32,798 nucleotides of DNA from Thermodesulfobacteriales bacterium (GTDB lineage Bacteria; Desulfobacterota_D; UBA1144; Nemesobacterales; UBA2774): the NCBI GenBank assembly GCA_004525335.1, contig SPCL01000002.1, positions 1-32,798 of the forward strand, read 5' to 3'. Of the stretch, positions 23,326 to 31,257 are shown piece by piece. The notes beneath the pieces are model-generated. The model saw only the letters and a list, made by a program, of their open reading frames with translations, did no database searches and had not been told where the DNA came from. Numbering within the stretch: position 1 is the first letter of the stretch; the number at the start of each line of letters is the position of its first letter. The position numbers and the translations under genes were made by a program.

Positions 23326-23837
23326 TGAGTGATAAACAGGGAGTTCTTGGAATATTCACATATTTGGATGTGACAATTGAGACGGTAAAAAAACTAAGAG
23401 ACGCCGGTTTTAAAAATCTTAGAGTATTTTCTCCGTTCCCTAATCATGAGATCGAAGAGGTTATGGACGAGCCTGAGAGCATAGTTCGCTTCTTTACTCT
23501 TTTTGGAGCAATGCTCGGTGCTGCTTGTGGAGTAGGGTTTACAGTCCTTATGTCCTCGGATTGGCCCATTTCCGTAAGTGCAAAGCCAATCGTATCATTG
23601 CCGCCATTTATGGTGATTATATTTGAGTTAACGATTTTAATGGGAGCGCTATCTACGCTTGTCGGCTTGCTTGTTAACTCACGTCTAAGACGCAACGCTC
23701 CAAGAACTATGTATGACACCAGGTTTTCTGAAGACAAATTCGGCATTATGATTACATGTTCTAAAGAAGGTGTTAAGGATGCTGAGGAGATATTAACTTC
23801 TCAGGGGGCTGAAGATATTAAATTTGACAGTATATGA
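23325..23837 (+). CDS. actD: Alternative complex III subunit ActD (DUF3341)
   Basis: Membrane subunit of 170 residues. The N-terminal cytoplasmic domain starts GVLGIFTYLDVTIETVKKLRDAGFKNL, leading to FSPFPNHEIEEVM, the usual DUF3341 pattern. Two membrane helices follow (about 54-78 and 93-118), then a short C-terminal ferredoxin-like tail (FGIMITCSKEGVKDAEEIL). GGAGG lies before the ATG and it overlaps actC by one base. Confidence 0.92.
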   Translation: MSDKQGVLGIFTYLDVTIETVKKLRDAGFKNLRVFSPFPNHEIEEVMDEPESIVRFFTLFGAMLGAACGVGFTVLMSSDWPISVSAKPIVSLPPFMVIIFELTILMGALSTLVGLLVNSRLRRNAPRTMYDTRFSEDKFGIMITCSKEGVKDAEEILTSQGAEDIKFDSI

Positions 23838-23871
23838 ACGGTTTTTTGACTATCTAGGAGGTAAAACAGGA

Positions 23872-24459
23872 TTGTTCTTAAAAAATAGGAAATTTTATCT
23901 ACTTTTAATACCTGTTTTAAGTTTAATGGGTACTTTGAAGGCTTTTTCCTTTCCATGGTCTTTTGATATGTGGGTGCAGCCTTCTATACTCCCATATGAG
24001 GAGCCTGTAATTTACCCAGACCTTTCTGTTAGTACTACAGGGCTTAGAATAAAACCGGAGCCAAGAGAGGACTTTGAGAGTATTTCAGTAAACCCAGTTC
24101 CTGCAACCCAAGAATCACTTGCGAATGGTGAGAAGGAGTTCAATATATACTGTTTTGCTTGCCATGGAATGGAAGGTAAGGGAGATGGGCCGGTAATCAA
24201 AAGAGGTTTCTATCCTTTAAATCTTCTAACACCCGGCGTAATAGCAAGAACTGACGGATATATATATGCATACATAAGATACGGTGGGAAGGTTATGATG
24301 CCTAGTTACCGTGAAAGCATCACTTCAGAAAATGCTTGGGATATTGTGAATTATGTAAGAAAGCTACAAGGTAATCCAGTGAAAGAAACCGTAGCTGAAC
24401 CGCCTGCAAATACTGAAACCCCGGCAACTGAGGACACTGAACAGGAGAGCGCTGAGTAA
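23872..24459 (+). CDS. actE: Alternative complex III subunit ActE, monoheme cytochrome c
   Basis: Periplasmic monoheme cytochrome c subunit, 195 residues from the chosen start. A hydrophobic N-terminal segment (about 8-28) is followed by the YDMWVQPSI-like region (FDMWVQPSI), then the heme site CFACH (94-98) and the likely axial methionine in VMMPSYRE. The tail is Thr/Glu/Pro-rich. No ATG suits. The TTG at 23872 is chosen because AGGAGG lies ten bases upstream; the frame is open back to a TTG at 23824, inside actD, which would add 16 residues. Unlike many ActE proteins there is no lipobox cysteine, so it is probably held by an uncleaved helix or the complex. Confidence 0.88.
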   Translation: MFLKNRKFYLLLIPVLSLMGTLKAFSFPWSFDMWVQPSILPYEEPVIYPDLSVSTTGLRIKPEPREDFESISVNPVPATQESLANGEKEFNIYCFACHGMEGKGDGPVIKRGFYPLNLLTPGVIARTDGYIYAYIRYGGKVMMPSYRESITSENAWDIVNYVRKLQGNPVKETVAEPPANTETPATEDTEQESAE

Positions 24460-24460
24460 G

Positions 24461-25702
24461 ATGGATGATAAAATAAGAGATGATATATTAGCCAAAAGAT
24501 CGCTGATACCTAGTTGGTCTATCTATTTATTCCTGATAATTGCATTGATCGGCTTCGGCACTTTTGTTTATAAAATCACAGGGTCCAATCCTGAAAACGC
24601 ATGGGAAATTTTCTTAATAAACTTTCTATTCTGGACCGGTATTGCACAGGCTGGAATAATATTCTCCTGTATTCTCCGCATAACCAACGCAAGGTGGGCA
24701 AGAGCACTTCTTAGAATTGCCGAAGGACTTGGAGCATTCCTCCCTATATCCTTCATATTGCTTCTCGTGATTTTTGCTGGTCGGGACTATATACTTCCTT
24801 ATGCAACCGAGCACTATCATCACCCAAAAGATGTATGGCTTAATATGACTTTTGTAGTTGCTAGAAATGTTATCAGTTTTCTAATTCTACTAATACTGAG
24901 CGCTTTCTACTTGTACTATTCCTTAAGGCAGGATCTTGGAGGAGTAGGGGATAAATTAGGCGGCTTTGCAGGCTGGATTGCTTCGGGATGGACTGGAGAA
25001 GACGAAAGGAAGGCGATTTGGAAAAGGCTAGGGCAACTAGCTCCCGCAGTATTAATTTTTTACGCTATCACATTTAGCTTTTTTGCTTGGGATTTGATAA
25101 TGTCCCTTGATCCTCATTGGTTTAGCACTCTATTTGGCCCTTACTATTTCATGGGCAGCTTCTTGGGTGCTCTTGGAACTATAATTATTCTATCCATAAT
25201 GCTGAGAAGAAGACTTGGGTTGGAAGAATATATAGTAGATACACATTACCATGATATGGGCAAGCTGCTTCAGGGTTTCTCATTATTCTGGGTCTACCTC
25301 TTTTTCTCACAATTACTACCTATCTGGTATGCAAACATGCCTGAAGAAACAGGGTTTGTTATTAAGCGAATACAGGAAGAGCCGTTTCAATCCTTAGCAT
25401 GGGCAGTTCTAACCTGCGTTTTTATCTTCCCGTTCCTCTCACTCGTACCTAGAACTAATAAAATAGTAAAACCAATTGTTGTATTCATCGCTGGAGTTTC
25501 TCTAACAGGACTATGGCTTGATAAATTTGTGCTTATAGTTCCTTCTTTATCAGATACAATAAATATAGGGATTACTCAATTACTTATAACTCTTGGTTTC
25601 TTAGGAGCCTTTGTTATGATGTTCCTATTATTCATGAGAGCATTCCCGTCAATATCTGTGGGCGATCCATTCTTTGGCGGTAAGGCAAAAGGAGGACATT
25701 AA
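24461..25702 (+). CDS. actF: Alternative complex III subunit ActF, NrfD-like membrane protein
   Basis: Second NrfD/PsrC-type subunit, 413 residues, about ten membrane helices, paralogous to ActC. Motifs include FWTGIAQAGIIFSCILRITNARWARAL, a histidine-rich loop EHYHHPKDVWLN, FFAWDLIMSLDPHWFSTLFGPYYFMG and VDTHYHDMGKLL. ActF has been proposed to contribute to proton movement in this complex. It starts one base after actE and overlaps the following 47-codon ORF by one base. No cytochrome oxidase genes follow here, so the electron acceptor must be encoded elsewhere. Confidence 0.92.
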   Translation: MDDKIRDDILAKRSLIPSWSIYLFLIIALIGFGTFVYKITGSNPENAWEIFLINFLFWTGIAQAGIIFSCILRITNARWARALLRIAEGLGAFLPISFILLLVIFAGRDYILPYATEHYHHPKDVWLNMTFVVARNVISFLILLILSAFYLYYSLRQDLGGVGDKLGGFAGWIASGWTGEDERKAIWKRLGQLAPAVLIFYAITFSFFAWDLIMSLDPHWFSTLFGPYYFMGSFLGALGTIIILSIMLRRRLGLEEYIVDTHYHDMGKLLQGFSLFWVYLFFSQLLPIWYANMPEETGFVIKRIQEEPFQSLAWAVLTCVFIFPFLSLVPRTNKIVKPIVVFIAGVSLTGLWLDKFVLIVPSLSDTINIGITQLLITLGFLGAFVMMFLLFMRAFPSISVGDPFFGGKAKGGH

Positions 25703-25845
25703 TGGACGAAAAGCATCTTGATATGATAGCTCAGGGAGTTGTTGTTGGTCTTTGTCTTGGAGTTGTAGGCTTTTTATCATTACTTACGGTTGTTGCGTTC
25801 CTAGGTCCTCAGATTGCGCCTTTGATGAATAAGCTTCCTTGGTAA
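25702..25845 (+). CDS. 47-residue single-helix membrane protein at the end of the act operon
   Basis: Short ORF with strong translation signals: GGAGG six bases before the ATG and a TAATG overlap with the actF stop. The protein has a polar start (MDEKHLDMIAQG), one hydrophobic helix (about residues 13-35, VVVGLCLGVVGFLSLLTVVA) and a short tail ending NKLPW. Its size, topology and coupling suggest a small accessory subunit of alternative complex III, comparable in kind to the small ActG-type subunits described in other lineages, though I cannot establish homology. Confidence 0.65.
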   Translation: MDEKHLDMIAQGVVVGLCLGVVGFLSLLTVVAFLGPQIAPLMNKLPW

Positions 25846-26000
25846 TTGAATTCTCATATTTAAATCGTTTTGTATTACCCTCTAAGAATAATCTGACTTA
25901 CTATATTCTCTTATTAAAACTCTGATATTGGTAGTTTGACAAATCTCCCTATTTAGTGCGAAAATGGTAAGACATTAAATACATTAGGAAGGAGAATCTT

Positions 26001-26849
26001 ATGCCGACAGCTAAAACAACCACAAAGAAAGCTGCAGTAAAAAGAACCGTAAAGAAGAACCACGGTCTTGATCTAAAGAATGTGGTTTATCTAAAGAAGA
26101 GTAAGGTTGCCTACGTAACAATTAACCGCCCGGAGACTCGTAACGCGCTTAATACTCAAACTAGAGAAGAATTAGCCATGGCTTTTGAGGATGCATGGGT
26201 TGATGACAAGGTTGGAGTAATAGTTCTTACCGGTGCTGGAGGCAAAGCGTTTTCTGCCGGCGGTGATCTGTCCTGGATTCCTGATCCAAAGAAAAAAGTC
26301 GACAATAAATTTATGCTTGTCCATTACAGGCTGGCTACCGCTATGCGCTGCTGTGGTAAGCCTATCATTGCCAGAGTAGACGGTTACTGTGTAGGCGGCG
26401 GTAATGAGCTGAACATGCTGTGCGACCTAACTATAGCTTCAGACACATCAATTTTCGCTCAGGCCGGTCCACTCGTAGGGAGCGCGCCAATTTGGTACGG
26501 TATGCAGCAGCTCCAGCACTCAGTAGGAGACAAGAAGGCAAGAGAGGTAGTTTATCTTTGTGATCGCTACACTGCACAAGACGCCGCTGAGATGGGATGG
26601 GTAAATAAAGTAGTGCCAAAGGATAAGTTAGACGAAGAGGTTGGCGCTTGGTGTAAGAGTCTGCTTCAAAAGAGCCCGCAGTCTCTAAGAATCGCAAAAT
26701 TGCAGATCAATTTTGCTTCCGATATGGCTCATCCACAAATAACTCACGGTCTTGAGCTGGCAAGGTTCTTTATGAAAGCGCCTGAGATGGTAGAGGGGGC
26801 AAACGCATTTTTAGAAAAGCGCAAACCTGATTTCTGGAGCGTAAAATAA
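26001..26849 (+). CDS. Crotonase-fold enzyme, MenB/BadI-like, with basic N-terminal tail
   Basis: Enoyl-CoA hydratase/isomerase superfamily protein of 282 residues. The core has INRPETRNALN, the oxyanion-hole segments GGKAFSAGGDL and GYCVGGGNELNMLCDLTIASD, and a MenB/BadI-like C-terminal half (KKAREVVYLCDRYTAQDAAEMG, VNKVVP, EKRKPDF). MenB closes dihydroxynaphthoyl-CoA and BadI hydrolyses ketocyclohexane-carboxyl-CoA. Here the loop after GPLVGS reads APIWYG rather than the MenB FDGG or BadI VDPG type, so neither activity is assured. The first 20 residues (TAKTTTKKAAVKRTVKK) are a lysine/threonine/alanine tail unusual for the family. A strong Shine-Dalgarno (aaggag) precedes the ATG. A TTGACA at about 25938 could be a -35 box, without a good -10. 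Confidence 0.82.
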   Translation: MPTAKTTTKKAAVKRTVKKNHGLDLKNVVYLKKSKVAYVTINRPETRNALNTQTREELAMAFEDAWVDDKVGVIVLTGAGGKAFSAGGDLSWIPDPKKKVDNKFMLVHYRLATAMRCCGKPIIARVDGYCVGGGNELNMLCDLTIASDTSIFAQAGPLVGSAPIWYGMQQLQHSVGDKKAREVVYLCDRYTAQDAAEMGWVNKVVPKDKLDEEVGAWCKSLLQKSPQSLRIAKLQINFASDMAHPQITHGLELARFFMKAPEMVEGANAFLEKRKPDFWSVK

Positions 26850-26879
26850 TCTGCTTAAACTTACAATTGGGAGTATTTA

Positions 26880-27218
26880 ATGTCTAAGGAAGCCCAGATT
26901 AATTTTGTTGTAAAACTGGATGATGATAACTCACCTGCTGAGATTTTTTGGGGAGCTTCAGAGGCTGATTTTGAAGGCTTAAAGCCCTGTGAATCTCTCC
27001 TGATTTCTATGTGGGATCAAGTAGAAAAAAACACTATGAGCATTGATCTCTGGACAAAGGAGATGGAAGTAGGTGAGATGAGCGCTCATTATTATTTCAC
27101 ATTAATGAAAATGGCGGATACTTACCAAAGAGCAACTAAGAACGATGAGCTCTCTGAGATGATCAGAAGTTTTGCGAAAGAGTTTGCGATTAAAGTAGAA
27201 GAGCTGGCGAATAAATAG
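26880..27218 (+). CDS. GldC-family protein
   Basis: Soluble 112-residue protein resembling GldC, first described beside gliding genes of Bacteroidota but not itself essential for motility. Matching features are the start INFVVKLDDDNSPAEIFWGASEAD, a central ISMWDQVEKNTMSIDLWTKEMEVGEM block and ADTYQRATKNDELSEMI. GGGAG lies before the ATG. It follows the crotonase by 30 bases and is probably cotranscribed. No other gliding or type IX secretion gene is present. The biochemical role is unknown. Confidence 0.75.
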   Translation: MSKEAQINFVVKLDDDNSPAEIFWGASEADFEGLKPCESLLISMWDQVEKNTMSIDLWTKEMEVGEMSAHYYFTLMKMADTYQRATKNDELSEMIRSFAKEFAIKVEELANK

Positions 27219-27238
27219 ACTCTGTTAGCTTATTGTAT

Positions 27239-28168
27239 TCAAAAAGCCGACATGACCTCTTTTGCAAAAAATGTAAGGGTGTCGTGATTCATAATATCAG
27301 AGAAGAAAAGGGTGTATTTAGTAATACCTCGTTTTTCGTTCTCTAATATTTTTTCTATACATTGATCTGGCGTGCCCACTATGCCAAACTTGGAAATATC
27401 TCCAAAAAACCCATACCTTCTCTGACCCTTCTCAAGTTTAACAGCAAGCTCTGCTTCGTCTTTTGCTATCACGCAAACTGTTTGCTGAGAAATCCCTATA
27501 TCATTAATATCTCTCCCAACATCTTTGCAATGTTGTTTCAGCACTTGAAGCTTATGATCGTAAGCTTGGGCATGGTTTGCCGGACAGTTCCATTCATCAG
27601 CCAACTCAGCGACTAACCTAAGAAGATATTTCTCTCCGGCGCCCCCAATCATTATAGGCGGATGCGGGGTCTGAATAGGTTTCGGATTACAATATGCATC
27701 CTCTATACTGTAATGAGTTCCTTTGAAACTGGGCTTATCCTCTGTCCACATAGCTCTTATTATTTTTATAGATTCCGATAATTGTTCTATTCTGGTTTTG
27801 GTGTCCGGGAAATGGTAGCCATAGGCTTTATATTCAGGCTCAAACCAACCTGCTCCCATTGCAAATTCGAGTCTTCCGTTGCTGATAACATCAAAGGTAG
27901 AAGCCATCTTTGCCAGGAGCGCAGGGGGTCTAAATGAATTACAGAGAACCATGGTTCCTATCTTTATCTTCTCTGTAACACTCGCCAGTGCCGACATTGA
28001 AGTCCAGGCCTCATAAATATCCATTTCAACTGCGCCCATTCCTAAAATATGATCATAGAACCAGACCGAATGGTAGTCGAGCAAATCGCAAAGCCGCGCG
28101 GTTTCGCGAATCTCAGAAAAATCTATCTTCTGCTGACGCATCATTACTCCGAATTTAATTCTGCTCAT
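27239..28168 (-). CDS. Luciferase-like (LLM class) flavin-dependent oxidoreductase
   Basis: The 309-residue protein is a single TIM-barrel of the bacterial luciferase superfamily, which uses FMN or the deazaflavin F420. Family marks include HSVWFYDHILG, IKIGTMVLCNSFRPPALLAKMASTFDVISNGRLEFAMGAGWFEPEY, the SEAIKIIRAMW-type helix (SESIKIIRAMWTEDKPSFKG) and PPIMIGGAGEKYLLRLVAELADEWN. The pattern is closest to the F420-dependent annotation group, but no F420 biosynthesis gene is here, so the cofactor is unsettled. GGGGTG lies before the ATG. The gene is convergent with the GldC-family gene and divergent from the cyclophilin gene. Confidence 0.85.
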   Translation of the reverse strand: MSRIKFGVMMRQQKIDFSEIRETARLCDLLDYHSVWFYDHILGMGAVEMDIYEAWTSMSALASVTEKIKIGTMVLCNSFRPPALLAKMASTFDVISNGRLEFAMGAGWFEPEYKAYGYHFPDTKTRIEQLSESIKIIRAMWTEDKPSFKGTHYSIEDAYCNPKPIQTPHPPIMIGGAGEKYLLRLVAELADEWNCPANHAQAYDHKLQVLKQHCKDVGRDINDIGISQQTVCVIAKDEAELAVKLEKGQRRYGFFGDISKFGIVGTPDQCIEKILENEKRGITKYTLFFSDIMNHDTLTFFAKEVMSAF

Positions 28169-28249
28169 CTGTTCACCCCGTTATGTAAGTAGTTAAGAGG
28201 ACAATTTAACAGAGCTAAAGTTCAGAATCAAATCTAAGATATATCCTGT

Positions 28250-28276
28250 TTGACACTACAGGGGGAATACTATAAA
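28250..28276 (+). promoter_or_regulatory. Promoter for the lipoprotein cyclophilin gene
   Basis: TTGACA (28250-28255) is followed after 15 bases by TATAAA (28271-28276); the overlapping ATAAAT or TAAATT give 16- and 17-base spacers. The start would lie about 30 bases before a strong AAGGAGG and the ATG at 28315. Confidence 0.5.
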
Positions 28277-28314
28277 TTTAGAGGCCGAGAGAAACACTAA
28301 GGAGGCTAAAAGCC

Positions 28315-29034
28315 ATGTATAAGAGTTTAATCAGATATTTTGTAGTTGTGACAATTATTCTTTTCCTACCGACAGTATTTTTTCTAGCCGGTTGTAATCA
28401 GAATGGAACTGCAGAAAATGAAACTGTAAGCGAGACTCAACCCACATCATCTGAAACAGCACAAGATTCTCAAGTTGCGGAAAGCAATAGAAGTAGTGAC
28501 GCAAAGAATGATGAAGTGAGTGGCGATGACAAAGCAACACAAAATACAGGAGGCAATCCAGTGGTAATAATTAAAACTAATAAAGGCGATATTAAAATAG
28601 AGTTAGATAAGGAAAATGCGCCAATAAGCACAGAGAATTTCTTGACCTATGTTCAAGAAGGATATTATGACGGGACTGTCTTTCACAGAGTCATAAACAA
28701 CTTTATGGTTCAGGGCGGTGGTTTTACAACCGAGATGCAGCCTAAGTCTACAAAGGCTCCTATTAAGAATGAAGCTGATAATGGTTTAAAGAATGGAAGA
28801 GGTACAATAGCTATGGCACGTACACAAGATGTTAATAGCGCCACATCTCAATTTTATATTAACCAAGCGGATAATAAATTTTTAGATCACGGTAGAAGAG
28901 ATTTTGGTTATGCTGTTTTTGGTAAGGTCGTAGACGGCATGGATGTTGTAGATGCAATTGCAACAGTTCAGACCGGACCCGGAGATGTTCCTAACGAGCA
29001 AGTAGTTATGGAATCTGTAACTGTCGTAGAATAG
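28315..29034 (+). CDS. Cyclophilin-type peptidyl-prolyl isomerase, lipoprotein
   Basis: Catalyses cis-trans isomerisation of proline bonds in the periplasm. The 239-residue protein has a lipoprotein signal ending FLAGC, with Cys27 as the lipidation site. A 50-residue Ser/Thr/Glu/Asp-rich tether follows, then a compact bacterial cyclophilin domain (about 80-239). Catalytic-site segments are FHRVINNFMVQGG (with the conserved Arg), MARTQDVNSATSQFYIN and FGYAVFGKVVDGMDVVD. The perfect AAGGAGG Shine-Dalgarno predicts good expression. It is convergent with rnhB with only 21 bases between stops. Confidence 0.93.
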   Translation: MYKSLIRYFVVVTIILFLPTVFFLAGCNQNGTAENETVSETQPTSSETAQDSQVAESNRSSDAKNDEVSGDDKATQNTGGNPVVIIKTNKGDIKIELDKENAPISTENFLTYVQEGYYDGTVFHRVINNFMVQGGGFTTEMQPKSTKAPIKNEADNGLKNGRGTIAMARTQDVNSATSQFYINQADNKFLDHGRRDFGYAVFGKVVDGMDVVDAIATVQTGPGDVPNEQVVMESVTVVE

Positions 29035-29055
29035 CGCTGCAGTGTTATTAGTTAT

Positions 29056-29652
29056 CTAGAGAACGCCCCTGAATGACCTTCTATGAATAGGGCAGGGGCC
29101 GTGTTCTCTAATAGCTTCGTAATGTTCTTTTGTTGGGTAGCCCTTATGGCCCTTGAAATTATATTCGGGGTATTTCAAATCATACTCCTTCATTATGGAG
29201 TCTCTGGTAACTTTGGCGATAATGGATGCCGCAGCGATAGAGCAAGATTTGGAGTCACCTTTAACAATTGTTTCCTGCATTAGTAAAAGTGAGGTTTTTT
29301 GATTTCCGTCTATCAGCAAATAATCCGGTTTGGTTGTAAGCTTTTTTACTGATATTTCCATAGCCAAAAGAGCAGCTTGTAGTATGTTAATTCTGTCTAT
29401 TTCCTCAGGCTCAACTATCCCAATGGCATAAGATATCGCAACAGACTTTATCTCCTCAAATATCCTCTCTCTCTTTGAATGGGAAAGCTTCTTTGAATCA
29501 TCAAGCCCTTTAATTACACAATCATCAGGAAGCACAACCGCAGCAGCTACGACAGGTCCTGCAAGCGGACCCCTTCCTGCTTCATCAACCCCGGCAGGTA
29601 TCTTCCCCTTTGCCCAAATTTTCTTCTCAAAATCAAGATTGGGAGGACTCAA
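29056..29652 (-). CDS. rnhB: Ribonuclease HII
   Basis: Removes RNA from RNA-DNA hybrids and single ribonucleotides misincorporated into DNA. The 198-residue protein has the full acidic active site: Asp23-Glu24 in GVDEAGRGPLAGPV, Asp115 in LLIDGNQ and Asp133 in KGDSKSCSIAAASIIAKVTRD. LDDSKKLS and the C-terminal GHKGYPTKEHYEAIREHG confirm the type II family. The start is TTG 29652, with GGAG six bases upstream; no suitable ATG exists before the catalytic motif. It follows dapA on the minus strand after 88 bases. Confidence 0.95.
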   Translation of the reverse strand: MSPPNLDFEKKIWAKGKIPAGVDEAGRGPLAGPVVAAAVVLPDDCVIKGLDDSKKLSHSKRERIFEEIKSVAISYAIGIVEPEEIDRINILQAALLAMEISVKKLTTKPDYLLIDGNQKTSLLLMQETIVKGDSKSCSIAAASIIAKVTRDSIMKEYDLKYPEYNFKGHKGYPTKEHYEAIREHGPCPIHRRSFRGVL

Positions 29653-29740
29653 CTCTATCTCCAGAAATTAAAGTGTGTTAAATAGACTTATAGTATGATT
29701 GTAACTACATAAGAGAAATTAGAGAATAGGTGCCGGCTAT

Positions 29741-30619
29741 TTAGCTAATCAAACCATAATCTGAAAGCGCCTGTTTAAGTTCATCATAATTATTTTGTGC
29801 CATTTCAGAAAGTGGAAGCCTGTATTCGTATTTGATCTTATCCATCATACTGAGTGCAGCCTTTATAGGGATTGGATTTGTTTCGATAAACAGTGCTTCG
29901 TTTAAAGGCAATAACTTATAGTGAAGATCCCTAGCTCTATCAAACTCTCCATCCACATAAAAATTATATAGATCTGACAGATCTTTTGGCGCAATATTAG
30001 CTGTTACACTGATGAACCCTCTTGCTCCAATTGTAAGTAGAGGGAAATTTAATGCGTCTTCCCCGGAGAGTACCAAGAAATCCATTCCACAAAGCTGAAG
30101 AATTTTGCTTGCCTGAGGTACTGATCCCGCAGCTTCTTTTACTCCTATAATGTTTTTAAAGTCCCCCGCCAGTCTTGCTATTGTATCAGGGGTCATATTC
30201 ACTCCTGATCTACCGGGGATATTGTAAAGTATTATAGGGATATCTACTTGAGAAGCTATTTGTTTAAAGTGTAGATAAAGTCCTTCCCGCGTGGGTTTGT
30301 TGTAATACGGAACAACTACAAGAGCTGCATCTGCTCCTATTTCTTTAGCAAAACGTGTAAGTCTAATGGCCTCTTTGGTACTGTTAGATCCCGTACCTGC
30401 TATTACCGGTACTCTTTTCTTTACTGTTTGTACTGTAAGCTCAATTACATATTCATGTTCTTCATGTGATAGGGTGGGTGACTCTCCGGTAGTACCGCAT
30501 GGCACGATCCCGTGGGTTCCATTTTCAATTTGGAATTCAATAAGATTTTTAAGAGCATCCTCATCAATTTTGCCGTCTCTAAACGGAGTAACTATCGCAA
30601 CTATTGAGCCGTGAATCAT
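29741..30619 (-). CDS. dapA: 4-hydroxy-tetrahydrodipicolinate synthase
   Basis: Condenses pyruvate with aspartate-semialdehyde, the committed step of the diaminopimelate/lysine pathway. The 292-residue TIM-barrel has the pyruvate-binding GTTGES (Thr43, Thr44), Tyr106 in VVPYYNKP, catalytic Tyr132 in ILYNIPGRSG and Schiff-base Lys161 in IGVKEAAG. FISVTANIAP is also typical. GGAG lies before the ATG and a promoter at 30640-30667 gives it its own transcript. Its substrate is made by asd, two genes upstream on the same strand. Confidence 0.96.
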   Translation of the reverse strand: MIHGSIVAIVTPFRDGKIDEDALKNLIEFQIENGTHGIVPCGTTGESPTLSHEEHEYVIELTVQTVKKRVPVIAGTGSNSTKEAIRLTRFAKEIGADAALVVVPYYNKPTREGLYLHFKQIASQVDIPIILYNIPGRSGVNMTPDTIARLAGDFKNIIGVKEAAGSVPQASKILQLCGMDFLVLSGEDALNFPLLTIGARGFISVTANIAPKDLSDLYNFYVDGEFDRARDLHYKLLPLNEALFIETNPIPIKAALSMMDKIKYEYRLPLSEMAQNNYDELKQALSDYGLIS

Positions 30620-30639
30620 AATAAATCTCCTCTGCTTTC

Positions 30640-30667
30640 AGTATATTTAAGCTTGGGGTTAAATCAA
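30640..30667 (-). promoter_or_regulatory. Promoter for dapA
   Basis: On the minus strand TTGATT (30667-30662), 16 bases, TATACT (30645-30640). The predicted leader is about 15 bases and contains aggaga. Confidence 0.5.
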
Positions 30668-30708
30668 GATAATAATCAAATGTTCTTCAAATGGTGTAGT
30701 TTTTATTT

Positions 30709-31257
30709 CTAAAAGGCGTCTAATCTTGAGCCGCATTCTGAACAGTATTTACTCTGGCTGAGCACTTTGCTGCCGCACTTTCTGCAAAGAATATGTTCGT
30801 CGCTTGTGGTCTCTTTCTTTTGGGTCTTTGCATTTTCTATTGCTAGGTCTATTCTTTTATCTAGGTTCTCGCAATGTTCAGCCCCGGCTCTCATAAACTC
30901 AATAATATCCTCATTCCCAGGAGTTGTTATGGAAACTCTTGGCTCTGTGTCATCAAGCTCATAGAAAATCTGTGTGATATCCGAGAGCGCTATATCTCTA
31001 AACCTTTTGAAAGTAGAAGAGTTTTTGGCAATGATAATTCTATGGGTTGTCAGTATGAACCATGAATTGAAAAAAGTGTTGCTGTCTACGAATTTCGGTG
31101 CTCTGTAGACAGCTCTATAGTCCATAAGGGTTAATATTATCTTTTCATCATCTTTTAGGTATTTGTTGACACCATCTTGAATCTTTACGGGAAGCTCAGT
31201 GTAGTTATGAGCAACTATACTCCCCATAAAATCTTTGATCGTCTCCACTATTGCCAT
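30709..31257 (-). CDS. PH-like domain protein with C-terminal zinc ribbon, unknown function
   Basis: Soluble 182-residue protein. Residues about 25-145 look like a bacterial pleckstrin-homology-type domain: DDEKIILTLMDYRAVYR, a WFILTTHRIIIAK strand pair as in YokE/SHOCT-type PH proteins, and FRDIALSDITQIFY. The tail holds a four-cysteine zinc ribbon, CRKC (Cys158, Cys161) and CSEC (Cys172, Cys175). No catalytic motif or membrane segment is visible. Its ATG overlaps the asd stop (TAATG), so translation is coupled to asd and the pair is cotranscribed. A binding or adaptor role is possible; the function is unknown. Confidence 0.7.
   Translation of the reverse strand: MAIVETIKDFMGSIVAHNYTELPVKIQDGVNKYLKDDEKIILTLMDYRAVYRAPKFVDSNTFFNSWFILTTHRIIIAKNSSTFKRFRDIALSDITQIFYELDDTEPRVSITTPGNEDIIEFMRAGAEHCENLDKRIDLAIENAKTQKKETTSDEHILCRKCGSKVLSQSKYCSECGSRLDAF

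Noticed and set aside
25884..25911. AGAATA/TATTCT inverted repeat after the act operon
   Set aside because: Six AT-rich pairs around a long loop without a T run; not convincing as a terminator.
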